Part shown: positions 17,101 to 23,861 of the stretch, in pieces | How the letters are laid out: every line of letters starts with the position of its first letter | How positions within the stretch are numbered: the stretch's first letter is position 1 | Assembly (NCBI GenBank): GCA_036381495.1 | Contig: DASVCS010000109.1 | Location: 1-31,339, forward strand | Reading direction: 5' to 3' | Length of the DNA stretch: 31,339 nt | DNA from: DASVCS01 sp036381495 | GTDB taxonomy: Bacteria > Gemmatimonadota > Gemmatimonadetes > Longimicrobiales > RSA9 | The notes under the pieces: model-generated | What the model was told of the DNA's origin: nothing | Seen by the model: the letters and a program-made list of their open reading frames with translations, nothing else | Database searches by the model: none | Translations under genes and position numbers: made by a program

Positions 17101-17529
17101 GCCGCCGTTGCCCCGTCCAGCACCTCCTCCCGGAGACCGCCGGCTCCATCGACCCCCTCCGTCCTCGGCGCTCCCACCGCCACCATCGCAGGTGCCGCCG
17201 GTTCCGCTCGCCCCGCAATCGGCGAGCGGACCCACCCGTGCCTGCGTGACCAGCCCCGCCAGGTTGCGGTACCCGACCGCGTCGCGTACCAGGAACGCAG
17301 TCGGATACCCGTCCACCAGGATCTCGGCGCCGATGACCGGCCGGATCCCCTGGCGCTCGGCTTCGAGCGCGAAGCGGATGACCCCGCCGAGGTCGGCGTG
17401 GTCCGTGAGGCCCAGCGCCGGATAGCCCAGCACCGCGGCACGCTCGACCAGCGCCTCCGGCGTACAGACGCCATCGCCGAACGAGAACGCGCTGTGACAG
17501 CGAAGCTCGATGTAGGAGGATCGCGGCAT
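14155..17529 (-). CDS. dnaE2: Error-prone DNA polymerase DnaE2
   Basis: 1124 residues from ATG 17529 (MPRSSYIELRCHSAFSF, the family start; the frame is open further upstream). Domains: PHP (about 8-200), polymerase palm with QGRGSAANSAVAY (409-421), catalytic Asp456 and Asp458 in PDIDVDF and the third Asp in PKFDFLGLGG, fingers with QEQAMAISMALGGFTAAEADELRRAMG, then a helix-hairpin-helix region and a C-terminal OB fold (GLVVARQRPATAGGTVFTLLEDEDG). With ImuB and ImuA, DnaE2 carries out mutagenic translesion synthesis after DNA damage. Residues about 101-168 are a Gly-rich insertion inside the PHP domain, not expected in the family. It lies 154 bases after imuB and has no clear ribosome site. 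The stop codon abuts the hexamer repeat. Confidence 0.95.
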   Translation of the reverse strand: MPRSSYIELRCHSAFSFGDGVCTPEALVERAAVLGYPALGLTDHADLGGVIRFALEAERQGIRPVIGAEILVDGYPTAFLVRDAVGYRNLAGLVTQARVGPLADCGASGTGGTCDGGGGSAEDGGGRWSRRSPGGGAGRGNGGGDGGGNGGAGTAGGRGWRGATRERGRASLSFEEVAERAEGLYALTGPMAGEIPSLLRACRPEEAIFALDRWRAVFGERLVVEVQRHQVSGEESALAAALIELAERSRVPWVVTNDPRYLDGAGRLVHDLFTALRAGLDVDGAASRGLLLPNGEWRLKSPHEMQHPWRGREAGIAATHAIALDCRFDLRWVRPPLPRFPVPAGHDDDSWLRTLVYRGAAQRWGEPSDRHLSQIEHELGVIRRLGFAGFFLVMWDAVRFARERGILCQGRGSAANSAVAYCLGITAVDPVAHGLLFERFLSEARTDGRTEAPDIDVDFEMHRREEVLDFMYARYGRRHAAITCTIQTYHAPNAVQDVMRALGYPAERALALSKRLHRVRPSEGAARIEKELAARHGLDLANPRGRALLTAIRALDDVPRLRATHPGGFVLSSAPLGEHLPIEHTPMGRTIVQFDKDDLDAAGVPKFDFLGLGGLSAIRLAFDAIERRTGERLELYDLPVDDPATFELIRAGETIGTFQIESRAQIQSILQTRPERLYDLVVQVALIRPGPIQARFVRPYTRRRRGLEPVSYAHPLLEPILRRTYGIPIFQEQAMAISMALGGFTAAEADELRRAMGNQRKLPRLHAVLERLKRRIITHVGADAETAAGIVDDLYSFANYGFPESHAWSFALIAYATAYLKAHYPAEFYLGLLNAWPMGFYSPATLVHEARRRGVIVLGPCLRDGEWDCTIEPPAPGAGAAEVDDGDRAGAHGAPALRIGWRHIRGLGEKTREALRAARAERPFTSIDDVVRRARLTRAEALHLARAGAFEAFEPGRRKAAWAALRAAGDRLPLAPTHHLPFDPRELERDELIFLDYLATGICTHGHPMEHLRARLEACGVTASSGIGALAHGANAVVAGLVVARQRPATAGGTVFTLLEDEDGWINVVVPARLYDRNREVVSQSPFLLVEGRIERTGEAVQVIGRRFRRLEARTILYQARDFR

Positions 17530-17683
17530 TGTCGTTTCGGGCTGGGGCCAGCGCGGTTGTCGGGTTACTTCGGAGTCGCGCCCGCCCGCGAACCGAGCGC
17601 AGCGAGCGGCCACGCGGCTCCGAATCCGCGGGCGAGCCGCTCCAGTCCCAGCCTGGCGACGCCCGAAGGGCGCCGCCCCGTAG
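17530..17683. other. Structured gap between imuB and dnaE2
   Basis: 154 bases in an otherwise overlapping operon. It holds an imperfect inverted repeat: TTCGGAGTCGCG at 17569-17580 against CGCGGCTCCGAA at 17613-17624 (11 of 12 pairs). Further GC-rich self-complementary segments lie within and beside it. It could be a REP-like element or attenuate dnaE2 expression. No gene is seen. Confidence 0.45.
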
Positions 17684-19039
17684 TCAATCCCACCACCCGT
17701 GCAGATACCACGTCCCCCGCAGCCCATCCCTGAAGAGCCACAGCATGGCTCCATCTTCCCGGATGGCGCGGTAGTACTCGCGCGCGTACGCCGTCTCCCA
17801 CACGCCGCCCGAGATGCGGTCCGGGCCCGCCGCCGTGATGAGATGATGCCAGCCATCCCGGCCACGGTAGCGGGTCGGGATTCGAACCCCGCGGTGGTCC
17901 GTCGCGACGACGCGTATTTCCTGCGGCCGGGCAAGGAGTTGGAGCGTGAGACAGGCCTCGGCGTCCTCCGCATCTGCTGCGGGGCGTTCCACGGCGGACA
18001 ACGTTTCCGCCGTCCAGCGGGTCCGCCGCTCCGCGAGCGGATGCGCATCCACTTCGGGCCGGACGACGACCTCGCCCTGCGACTCGAGGAGCCGCAGCAC
18101 CGCCGCTTCGGCCGCACCGGCGGTGGCGAAACCGGGATCGAAGAGATCGCCCTGCCGCACCGCGGCCGGCGTCATCTCTTCCACTTCGAGGCGCATGCCC
18201 GCCACCGCATCGGGGAGGGTCACCCGCTCGAGCATCCGTCGCACCAGCCGCAGCCAGACGGACCGGTTCGCCGTGGGTCGCCCCGGCCGCAGGGGCGCCT
18301 CCCGGACCCCGCCGCCCGCGAGCGCGAGCGAGAGCCGCATGCGGCGAGCATGCTCGCCGCGGGAACGCAACCCATCGCACACCCGCCCCAGCAGCGCATT
18401 GGCCGTGAAGACCAGCCGCTCCGGGTCCGTGATCACGTAGTCGACGAAGTCCAGCGAGGCGTGCGGCCGCTCCCGCGGCACCGGCCGGAACAGGAGCCGC
18501 GGATCATCCGCCCGCGCCAGACGCCAGAGCCGGACCCCCTCGGGGCCGAGCCGCACCTCGACGGCCTCCCGCTCGAGCTCCGCCAGCGCGCCGCAGGTGG
18601 TGATCCCTACCCCCTTGAGAGATGCCAGCACGAATGGATCGGGCTCCAGCCAGGTCAGTGGGAGCGGAGCGAGAAAGCCGCGTTCGGCGCCGCGTTCCAC
18701 GACGACCCCCGCCCCCGCCGCCCCCGCGTGCACCGCCCGCTCCGCACGTGCCGCCGTCTCTCCACCCCCGCCCGCCACCCGCGCCGCCAGCGCCGCCGCC
18801 ACGGGCACCGCCGCCGCCCCCGCCCGCCCCGCCTCCACCCCCACGGCCGCGAGCCGCTCCAGGAGCGAACGCATGAGCGCCCGCACCGGCAACCCCCGCC
18901 CATCCACCCACACCCGGTCGGACTCGACGCGGATACGCGGCGCCGCCTCCGCCAGCACGGCCGGCAACACCGCCGCCAGCTCAGCGCCGAGCCCCCCGCC
19001 GGTCTCCCAGGCCGGGCTCCAGAGACAGACGTACACCAT
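17684..19039 (-). CDS. imuB: ImuB-like mutasome protein (inactive Y-family polymerase)
   Basis: 451 residues. The C-terminal half matches ImuB: the thumb-like helix-hairpin region (FVLASLKGVGITTCGALAEL), the little-finger region (SLDFVDYVITDPERLVFTANALLG), a clamp-binding motif QGDLF within AVRQGDLFDPG, and the terminal WLFRDGLRGTWYLHGWWD. ImuB is a catalytically dead Y-family polymerase that bridges DnaE2 and the sliding clamp. Here the N-terminus is unusually short: after MVYVCLWSPAWETGG it goes straight to the segment aligning with the end of the palm (RIRVESDRVWVDGRG). So about 80 residues usual in the family seem to be missing. The start overlaps the upstream gene by 59 bases. Confidence 0.85.
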   Translation of the reverse strand: MVYVCLWSPAWETGGGLGAELAAVLPAVLAEAAPRIRVESDRVWVDGRGLPVRALMRSLLERLAAVGVEAGRAGAAAVPVAAALAARVAGGGGETAARAERAVHAGAAGAGVVVERGAERGFLAPLPLTWLEPDPFVLASLKGVGITTCGALAELEREAVEVRLGPEGVRLWRLARADDPRLLFRPVPRERPHASLDFVDYVITDPERLVFTANALLGRVCDGLRSRGEHARRMRLSLALAGGGVREAPLRPGRPTANRSVWLRLVRRMLERVTLPDAVAGMRLEVEEMTPAAVRQGDLFDPGFATAGAAEAAVLRLLESQGEVVVRPEVDAHPLAERRTRWTAETLSAVERPAADAEDAEACLTLQLLARPQEIRVVATDHRGVRIPTRYRGRDGWHHLITAAGPDRISGGVWETAYAREYYRAIREDGAMLWLFRDGLRGTWYLHGWWD

Positions 19040-19676
19040 GCTCCGCCACCCTCAACGTGAGTTCCGCCTCCTTGCTCCACCCCATCGCCGCGGCACGCAC
19101 ACGCACCGTGACCGACTCCACCAGCGCCGGCTCCCCGAATGGGCCCCGCCTCCAGCGGTACCCGGCCGGCTCGATCCGCGAGGACAGCCGCAGCGCCGCC
19201 ACGGGCGCGCTCCCCGCCACCACCACCAACACACCGCCCCCCTCCCCCACGGCGCGAGACAGCCGCACCGCCTCCGCCGCGAACACCCCGTCGACACCCG
19301 TGACCACGACCAGCCCGAAACCGCCCGAACGCACCAACTCCTCCGCACAGACCAGCGCCTCCAGCGCCCCTCCCGGCCGGAACAGCAGCGGCCCGACACG
19401 CCACGACTCGCCCGTCACCGCTCCCGCACCATCCACCCAGGCGGACCGCTCCCCGCGCACCACCGCAGCACGACACGCCATCCGGAGCAACGCCGTCGCC
19501 GCACCCCCGGGCCGCCACGTCGAAAGCCGCCCCCGCGGCAACCCACGCCCCGGAAGCACCCCGTCCAGCGCCGCGATCCCCGTAGCGACCGCCGGCACCG
19601 TCCGGTACGCCGGCGGCACCGCATCCGGAAACCGCTCCTCCAGGACCTGCTTGAGCGCAACGACCCGTGAATGCAT
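18981..19676 (-). CDS. imuA: ImuA-like / RecA-like mutasome protein
   Basis: 231 residues, first gene of the leftward mutasome operon. ATG 19676 follows AAGGG with a six-base gap. The segment ATGIAALDGVLPGRGLPRGRLSTW resembles the start of the RecA core in ImuA and SulA-like proteins (target-of-six, GGLPRGRLTEL-type). The following loop reads RPGGAATALLRMACRAAV, where a Walker A GxxxxGKT would be expected, so ATP binding is doubtful. GLVVVTGVDGVF occupies the Walker B place. ImuA recruits RecA and ImuB in known mutasomes. Its position before imuB and dnaE2, with overlapping frames, supports the call more than sequence alone. Confidence 0.65.
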   Translation of the reverse strand: MHSRVVALKQVLEERFPDAVPPAYRTVPAVATGIAALDGVLPGRGLPRGRLSTWRPGGAATALLRMACRAAVVRGERSAWVDGAGAVTGESWRVGPLLFRPGGALEALVCAEELVRSGGFGLVVVTGVDGVFAAEAVRLSRAVGEGGGVLVVVAGSAPVAALRLSSRIEPAGYRWRRGPFGEPALVESVTVRVRAAAMGWSKEAELTLRVAEHGVRLSLEPGLGDRRGARR

Positions 19677-19687
19677 GCGGGACCCTT

Positions 19688-19720
19688 GGGCTAGGGCTAG
19701 GGCTAGGGCTGGGGCTGGGG
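19688..19720. repeat. Telomere-like hexamer array, right copy
   Basis: On the plus strand: GGG, three CTAGGG units, then two CTGGGG units. It is a 33-base exact reverse complement of the left array at 14116-14148. On the operon strand it becomes a C-rich tract in the imuA leader, ending 11 bases before the ATG and touching the AAGGG ribosome site. Confidence 0.9.
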
Positions 19721-20106
19721 AACGGAAAGGCTCAGATTGGGGCTGAGATCCTCCGCCCCCATCCCGTGTACGAGCACGTCGCCAGCTACCCCTCCGCCGT
19801 TCGATCCCCTGCCTCCTTCAAGGCACCCGACGCCGTACCTTCGGGTGTCGGATCATCCAACCGGCCACCCTCTCGGGAGTGCCCTGGATCCATCCCGATC
19901 TCGCCGGCGCCGATCCAACGTACACCGAACAAAACCCGAAGACAAGGGCGGCGTGCCGGCAGGGCGCCGGTGACACGCTGGCGATGCGGTGACGCGCTGG
20001 CGATGCGGTGGGGAGCGCCCTACTATGGCGTCAGATCCGGCGATGCCCGGCGTGCGGCGGTTCCGGCGCCGGGTCGCTCGTGAGAACCTCGGATCGGGGG
20101 GGAACC
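19721..20106. other. Divergent intergenic region between imuA and the M20 gene
   Basis: With the right repeat array this makes about 430 bases without a gene. No convincing LexA box was found. A weak CTCAG/CTGAG hairpin lies near 19732-19748. A possible promoter for the M20 gene is TGGCGA (19998-20003), 17 bases, TACTAT (20021-20026), but the matches are modest. A 19-base tandem duplication overlaps its -35 region. Confidence 0.4.
19970..20007. repeat. Two 19-bp tandem units upstream of the M20 gene
   Basis: GTGACACGCTGGCGATGCG at 19970-19988 is followed directly by a copy with one substitution (A to G at position 6) at 19989-20007. It lies about 100 bases upstream of the start codon and could be a duplicated regulator site or simple slippage. 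Confidence 0.8.
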
Positions 20107-21408
20107 GTGTTCAGAGTCCTGTCGTGCTTCTGTCTCGGGCTCGTGGTGTCGGCGCCCGCGGCATCTGCGCAGAGGCCGGAAGTCGGCCGTGCGGTGGAGC
20201 GCACCGTCGATCAGATCATCGAATTGCGCCACCGGATCCATCAGAACCCGGAGCTGGGCAACCGGGAGTTCGAGACCGCCAAGCTGGTGGCGGAGCACCT
20301 CGAGCGGCTCGGGTTCGACGAGGTCCGTACGGGGGTTGCGCACACCGGTGTGGTCGGGATCCTGCGAGGCGGCAAGCCGGGACCGGTCGTCGCCGTCCGC
20401 GCGGACATGGATGCGTTGCCGGTCACGGAGGACACGCCGTACCCGTTCCGCTCGACGGTGCGCGCGACGTATCTCGGTCAGGAGGTCGGCGTCGCGCACG
20501 CGTGCGGGCACGACATCCACGTGGCCGTGCAGCTCGGGGTGGCCTCGGTGCTGGCGTCCATGCGCGAGGACGTCCCCGGGACGGTGAAGTTCATCTTCCA
20601 GCCGGCGGAGGAAGGGCCGCCGCCGGGCGAGGAGGGTGGCGCGGAGTTGATGGTGAAGGAGGGGGTGCTCGAGGATCCGCGGCCGGCGGCGATCTTCGGT
20701 CTGCACAGCTTCTCCGAGCTCGATGTCGGCAAGGTCGGCTACACGGTGGGTCCGGCGCTGGCGGCCGTCGACCACTTCCGGATCCGGGTCATTGGCAAGC
20801 AGTCGCATGGCGCTGCCCCGCACCTGGGCGTGGACCCCATCGTCATGGCAGCCCAGGCGATCATGGCGTTCCAGACGATCCGGTCGCGCAATCTGCCGCC
20901 GCTCGAGCCGAGCGTGGTGACCGTGGGGATCGTCCGGGGCGGCACCCGGTTCAACATCATCCCGGGCGACGTGTGGCTCGAAGGGACGGTCCGGAGCTAC
21001 GATCCGGGGGTCCGCGATGCCGTCGAGCGTCGTATGGGTGAGATCCTCGCGGGGATCACGGCTGCGGGCGGCGGCAGTTACGAACTCGAGTACGATCGTG
21101 GCACGCCGGCTACGATCAACGATCCCGAGCTGGCCCGACGCATGGCGCCGACGCTCGCCCGCGTGGTCGGCGCCGACAACGTCGAGATCCTCGATCCGAC
21201 GATGGGCGGTGAAGACTTCGCGTACTTCGCCAACGAGGTCCCGGGCTTCTTCTTCCGACTCGGCACGGTCAAGCCGGGGACCACCTCGGGCGGGCACCAC
21301 ACGCCGACCTTCATGGCCGATGATTCCTCGATCCCGGTCGGGATGCGCGTGATGTCCAACCTGCTCCTCGACTTCCTCTCCTCGGGCGGCGGAACGGTCC
21401 AGCCGTGA
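20107..21408 (+). CDS. Secreted M20-family amidohydrolase / peptidase
   Basis: 433 residues from GTG 20107, chosen because it directly follows a purine-rich site (cggatcgggggggaa) and gives a clean signal peptide (VFRVLSCFCLGLVVSAPAASAQ). Motifs of the M20D (N-acyl-amino-acid amidohydrolase) group are present: RADMDALPV, the metal-binding ACGHDIH, the catalytic FQPAEEG, the GLHS motif, a dimerisation domain starting near VDHFRIRVIGKQSHGAAPHLGVDP, and the C-terminal metal region GGEDFAYFANEVPGFFFRLG. The usual substrates are N-acylated amino acids or small peptides in the periplasm. It diverges from the mutasome operon and is probably transcribed alone. Confidence 0.92.
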   Translation: MFRVLSCFCLGLVVSAPAASAQRPEVGRAVERTVDQIIELRHRIHQNPELGNREFETAKLVAEHLERLGFDEVRTGVAHTGVVGILRGGKPGPVVAVRADMDALPVTEDTPYPFRSTVRATYLGQEVGVAHACGHDIHVAVQLGVASVLASMREDVPGTVKFIFQPAEEGPPPGEEGGAELMVKEGVLEDPRPAAIFGLHSFSELDVGKVGYTVGPALAAVDHFRIRVIGKQSHGAAPHLGVDPIVMAAQAIMAFQTIRSRNLPPLEPSVVTVGIVRGGTRFNIIPGDVWLEGTVRSYDPGVRDAVERRMGEILAGITAAGGGSYELEYDRGTPATINDPELARRMAPTLARVVGADNVEILDPTMGGEDFAYFANEVPGFFFRLGTVKPGTTSGGHHTPTFMADDSSIPVGMRVMSNLLLDFLSSGGGTVQP

Positions 21409-21572
21409 GATGACGGCGGGCTCCGGCCCGCCGCATTGCCCCCGGCCGCGGCGTATTCCTTGCACCGGCTCCGGTGTGCGGAACCGGCTCGTCGTGTACC
21501 CCTCCGGTATCGGGATGGGGGCGTCGAGCTTCGTCCGTTGCCCCGGAAGTCCTTACCCGCAAGGAGGGAGAG

Positions 21573-22532
21573 ATGGCGAACGAACCGGATCGTATTGTCC
21601 CCTTGAACCAACTCAGCGACTTCGAGGTCGCCGAGGGGGAGCCGGATGTGACGGGCTGGGACGTGATCGGCTCGGACGGCCGGAAGATCGGCGAGGTCGA
21701 CCAGTTGCTGGTGGACACGACGGCGATGAAGGTGCGCTATCTGGATGTGGACATCGAGGATGACCTCCTCGAGCCGGGCGAGGACCGCCACGTCCTGATC
21801 CCGATCGGATTCGCCCGATTGCACGAGGACGAGAACCGGGTGCTGGTGGACAACCTGCCGAGCGAAGAAGTGGCGGATCTCCCCGACTACGGACACGAGC
21901 CGGTCACGCGCGAGATGGAGGCGATGGTCCGGGAGCGCTTCGAGCGAGGCGCGGTCGGCGCCGCGCCGACGGAGGAGATCTACGAGCGCGAGACGTTCGA
22001 AGAGGGTCCCTCCTACGGTGCGCGGCGCGAGCTGCGGGAGGAGCGACGCGAGCTGCGGGAGGAGCGACGCGAGCCGTCGGAGGAACGGCGCGAGGCACGG
22101 GAGGAGCGGCGCGAGGTACCGGAAGAGCGCGCCGAGCTGCGGGTGACGCGCTCGGAGGAAGAGCTGAACGTCGGGAAGCGGGAGGTCTCGGCCGGACAGG
22201 TCGAGATCGAGAAGCACGTCGAGACCGAACACGTCCGGCGGCCGGTGCGCCTGCGGCACGAGGAGGTCGACATCGAGCGTCGCCCGGTCGAGCGGATGGA
22301 AGCCGGGGAGGCCCGGATCGAGGAGGAAGACATCCACATCCCGCTGACCGAGGAGGAGGCGGTCGTCGAAAAACGGCCGGTGGTGCGGGAGGAGCTGGTC
22401 GTGCGCAAGCGTCCGGTCGAGGAGACGGAGCAGGTGGAGGGCGACATCCGCAGGGAGCGGATCGACATCGAGGAACACGGCCGGGTCGAGCGGGAGGATG
22501 AGGGCGAGCGGGAGGAGGAGGGCGAGCGCTGA
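21573..22532 (+). CDS. PRC-barrel protein with DUF2382 (YsnF-like) stress domain
   Basis: 319 residues from ATG 21573 behind AAGGAGG (21561-21567). The frame is open to 21474. Residues about 15-110 form a PRC-barrel (GWDVIGSDGRKIGEVDQLLVDT, VLIPIGFARLHED). Residues 151-185 are five Arg/Glu-rich heptads. The rest is a DUF2382 domain with alternating charged strands (EELNVGKREVSAGQ, HEEVDIERRPVE, PLTEEEAVVEKRPVVREE). The C-terminal tail is acidic and basic in turn. Such proteins are known as general-stress proteins of the YsnF type; the molecular role is not known. There is no signal peptide, so it is cytoplasmic. A hairpin between it and the convergent EAL-HDOD gene ends the transcript. Confidence 0.85.
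   Translation: MANEPDRIVPLNQLSDFEVAEGEPDVTGWDVIGSDGRKIGEVDQLLVDTTAMKVRYLDVDIEDDLLEPGEDRHVLIPIGFARLHEDENRVLVDNLPSEEVADLPDYGHEPVTREMEAMVRERFERGAVGAAPTEEIYERETFEEGPSYGARRELREERRELREERREPSEERREAREERREVPEERAELRVTRSEEELNVGKREVSAGQVEIEKHVETEHVRRPVRLRHEEVDIERRPVERMEAGEARIEEEDIHIPLTEEEAVVEKRPVVREELVVRKRPVEETEQVEGDIRRERIDIEEHGRVEREDEGEREEEGER
22023..22127 (+). repeat. Five in-frame 21-bp coding repeats
   Basis: The codons give RRELREE twice, then RREPSEE, RREAREE and RREVPEE. The first two units differ at one base only; the later ones have drifted. They expand a charged helical linker between the PRC-barrel and the DUF2382 domain. Confidence 0.85.
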
Positions 22533-22587
22533 GCGACGCCCGCCGACTCCACTCTTCGAAGATTGCTATCTCTGGCGCATCCCGGGT

Positions 22588-22624
22588 GAAGGCCCTCACG
22601 GCGATTTCCGCCGCGGGGGCCTTC
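22588..22624. terminator. Bidirectional stem-loop between convergent genes
   Basis: GAAGGCCC (22588-22595) pairs with GGGCCTTC (22617-22624). An inner CGGCG/CGCCG stem makes a longer hairpin. It lies 55 bases after the PRC gene and 13 bases from the end of the leftward EAL-HDOD gene, so it can serve both. Confidence 0.65.
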
Positions 22625-22637
22625 GTGCGTCGCCGCT

Positions 22638-23861
22638 CTAGACGCAGACCTCGACGTTCATCCGCTCATTCGCCCACGCGAGCGCTTCGAGGTAGTCGCG
22701 GGTCAGGGCGTGGGCGGCCAGTCCCAGTTCGCCGCACCGGTCCAGCACCCGATCCCAATCCCCGCGCTCGTACGCCTCGACCAGTTGCAGCATGGCTCCG
22801 TAGGCGCCCGACCGGTTCAGGAGCGCCTCCTTGATGGGGAGTGCGAGGTCCATCTCGGCGACGAGCACGTCCAGTGGCGTCGCCAGAAGGACGTCGAGCA
22901 CGGAGAGGAGTCCGACCATGAAGAGCGGGCCGCTGGAGGCGGGGTCGCCGGTCCTGGCGGCGAGCAGCTCGCACAGGCGCGCGCGTAGCAGCGCGGTCCG
23001 GATGATCTCGGCCTGGAGTTCGCCGTCCGAGACCGAGGAGAGGAGCAGGAGCGCGAGCCAGCGATAGAGCGCGTCGCGGCCCAGGAGGCGGATCGCGTGT
23101 CCGATCGACGCGACGCCGCGCGTGCCGGACGCCGCCGAGTTGACCATCCGCAGCAGCTTGTAGGAGAGCGAGACGTCCGAACGGAAGGCGTCTTCGAGCT
23201 CTGCATCGGTGACATCGAGGTCGCGGATCTGCCGCATCAGGCGGAAGGTCCGGAGATGATCGATCGGGATGTCGCGCTGTACCAGGATTTCCGGGCGGCT
23301 CGCGTCGAATCCCTGGAACAGCTCGAAACCCAGCTCGAGGCAGGCGTCGCGGACGATCCGGTTCTCGACGTTCTGCGCGAGCAGCCGCACGTCGTAGGGC
23401 TTGAGGCGGTAGATCAGCTCGGAGAGCGTCGGTGTGGCGAGGGCGTGCACGTCGATGCGCACGATCTCGGCCATCCGCAGCAGCGACTCGGCCTGGCCCG
23501 TCACCGCGATCCCGTCCAGAGCGAAACGATAGCCCTCGCTCGCCAGGCGGTTGCAGGCGATGGCCACTTCCGGGTCGGGCCACCGGTTCGCCGGCAGCTC
23601 GATGATGATCCGCCGCGGATCCAGCAAATCGATGGCGCCGCCGACCAGCATCTCGCGGGTCGCCTTGAAGAACGCCACGCGGCCGTCGGTCACGTGATCG
23701 AGGCCGATCCCGAGGAACGCATCGACGAGCAGGCGTTCCGACGTGTCATCCTCCGGCCCGGAATCCTTCGCAGGCCGCGGATGGCCGCGGTACGACAGCG
23801 CGTATCCGGCAATGGACTCCGTGCGATCGAAGACCGGCTGGCGAGACAGGAAGATGTCCAT
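22638..23861 (-). CDS. EAL-HDOD (YuxH-like) signalling protein, degenerate EAL
   Basis: 407 residues. The start MDIFLSRQPVFDRTESIAGYALSYRG matches EAL-HDOD proteins. The EAL part (about 1-200) lacks the catalytic signature: IIIELPAN (85-92) stands where ExL would be, and ALDGIAV (114-120) where the metal-binding DDFG is normal. Cleavage of cyclic di-GMP is therefore not expected. The HDOD part (about 205-390: MRQIRDLDVTDAELEDAFRSDVSLSYKLLRMVNSA) lacks HD phosphodiesterase residues, as is usual. Related proteins act in motility or surface-behaviour signalling by protein contacts. It diverges from the Rieske gene. The ribosome site is weak. Confidence 0.85.
   Translation of the reverse strand: MDIFLSRQPVFDRTESIAGYALSYRGHPRPAKDSGPEDDTSERLLVDAFLGIGLDHVTDGRVAFFKATREMLVGGAIDLLDPRRIIIELPANRWPDPEVAIACNRLASEGYRFALDGIAVTGQAESLLRMAEIVRIDVHALATPTLSELIYRLKPYDVRLLAQNVENRIVRDACLELGFELFQGFDASRPEILVQRDIPIDHLRTFRLMRQIRDLDVTDAELEDAFRSDVSLSYKLLRMVNSAASGTRGVASIGHAIRLLGRDALYRWLALLLLSSVSDGELQAEIIRTALLRARLCELLAARTGDPASSGPLFMVGLLSVLDVLLATPLDVLVAEMDLALPIKEALLNRSGAYGAMLQLVEAYERGDWDRVLDRCGELGLAAHALTRDYLEALAWANERMNVEVCV

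Noticed and set aside
14434..17733. 1099-residue plus-strand open frame opposite dnaE2
   Set aside because: It is a shadow of dnaE2 codons. It has no ribosome site or family motif, while dnaE2 shows all the polymerase motifs.
17870..17900. tRNA T-arm-like sequence GGGGTTCGAATCCCG on the minus strand
   Set aside because: It lies within conserved imuB codons (RGVRIPTRYRGRDGW). No acceptor, D or anticodon arms can be built around it.
19916..19930. Possible LexA-type box (GTTC-N7-GTTG on the minus strand) upstream of imuA
   Set aside because: One mismatch to the GTTC-N7-GTTC form, about 240 bases from the start codon, and the LexA motif of this lineage is not known to me.
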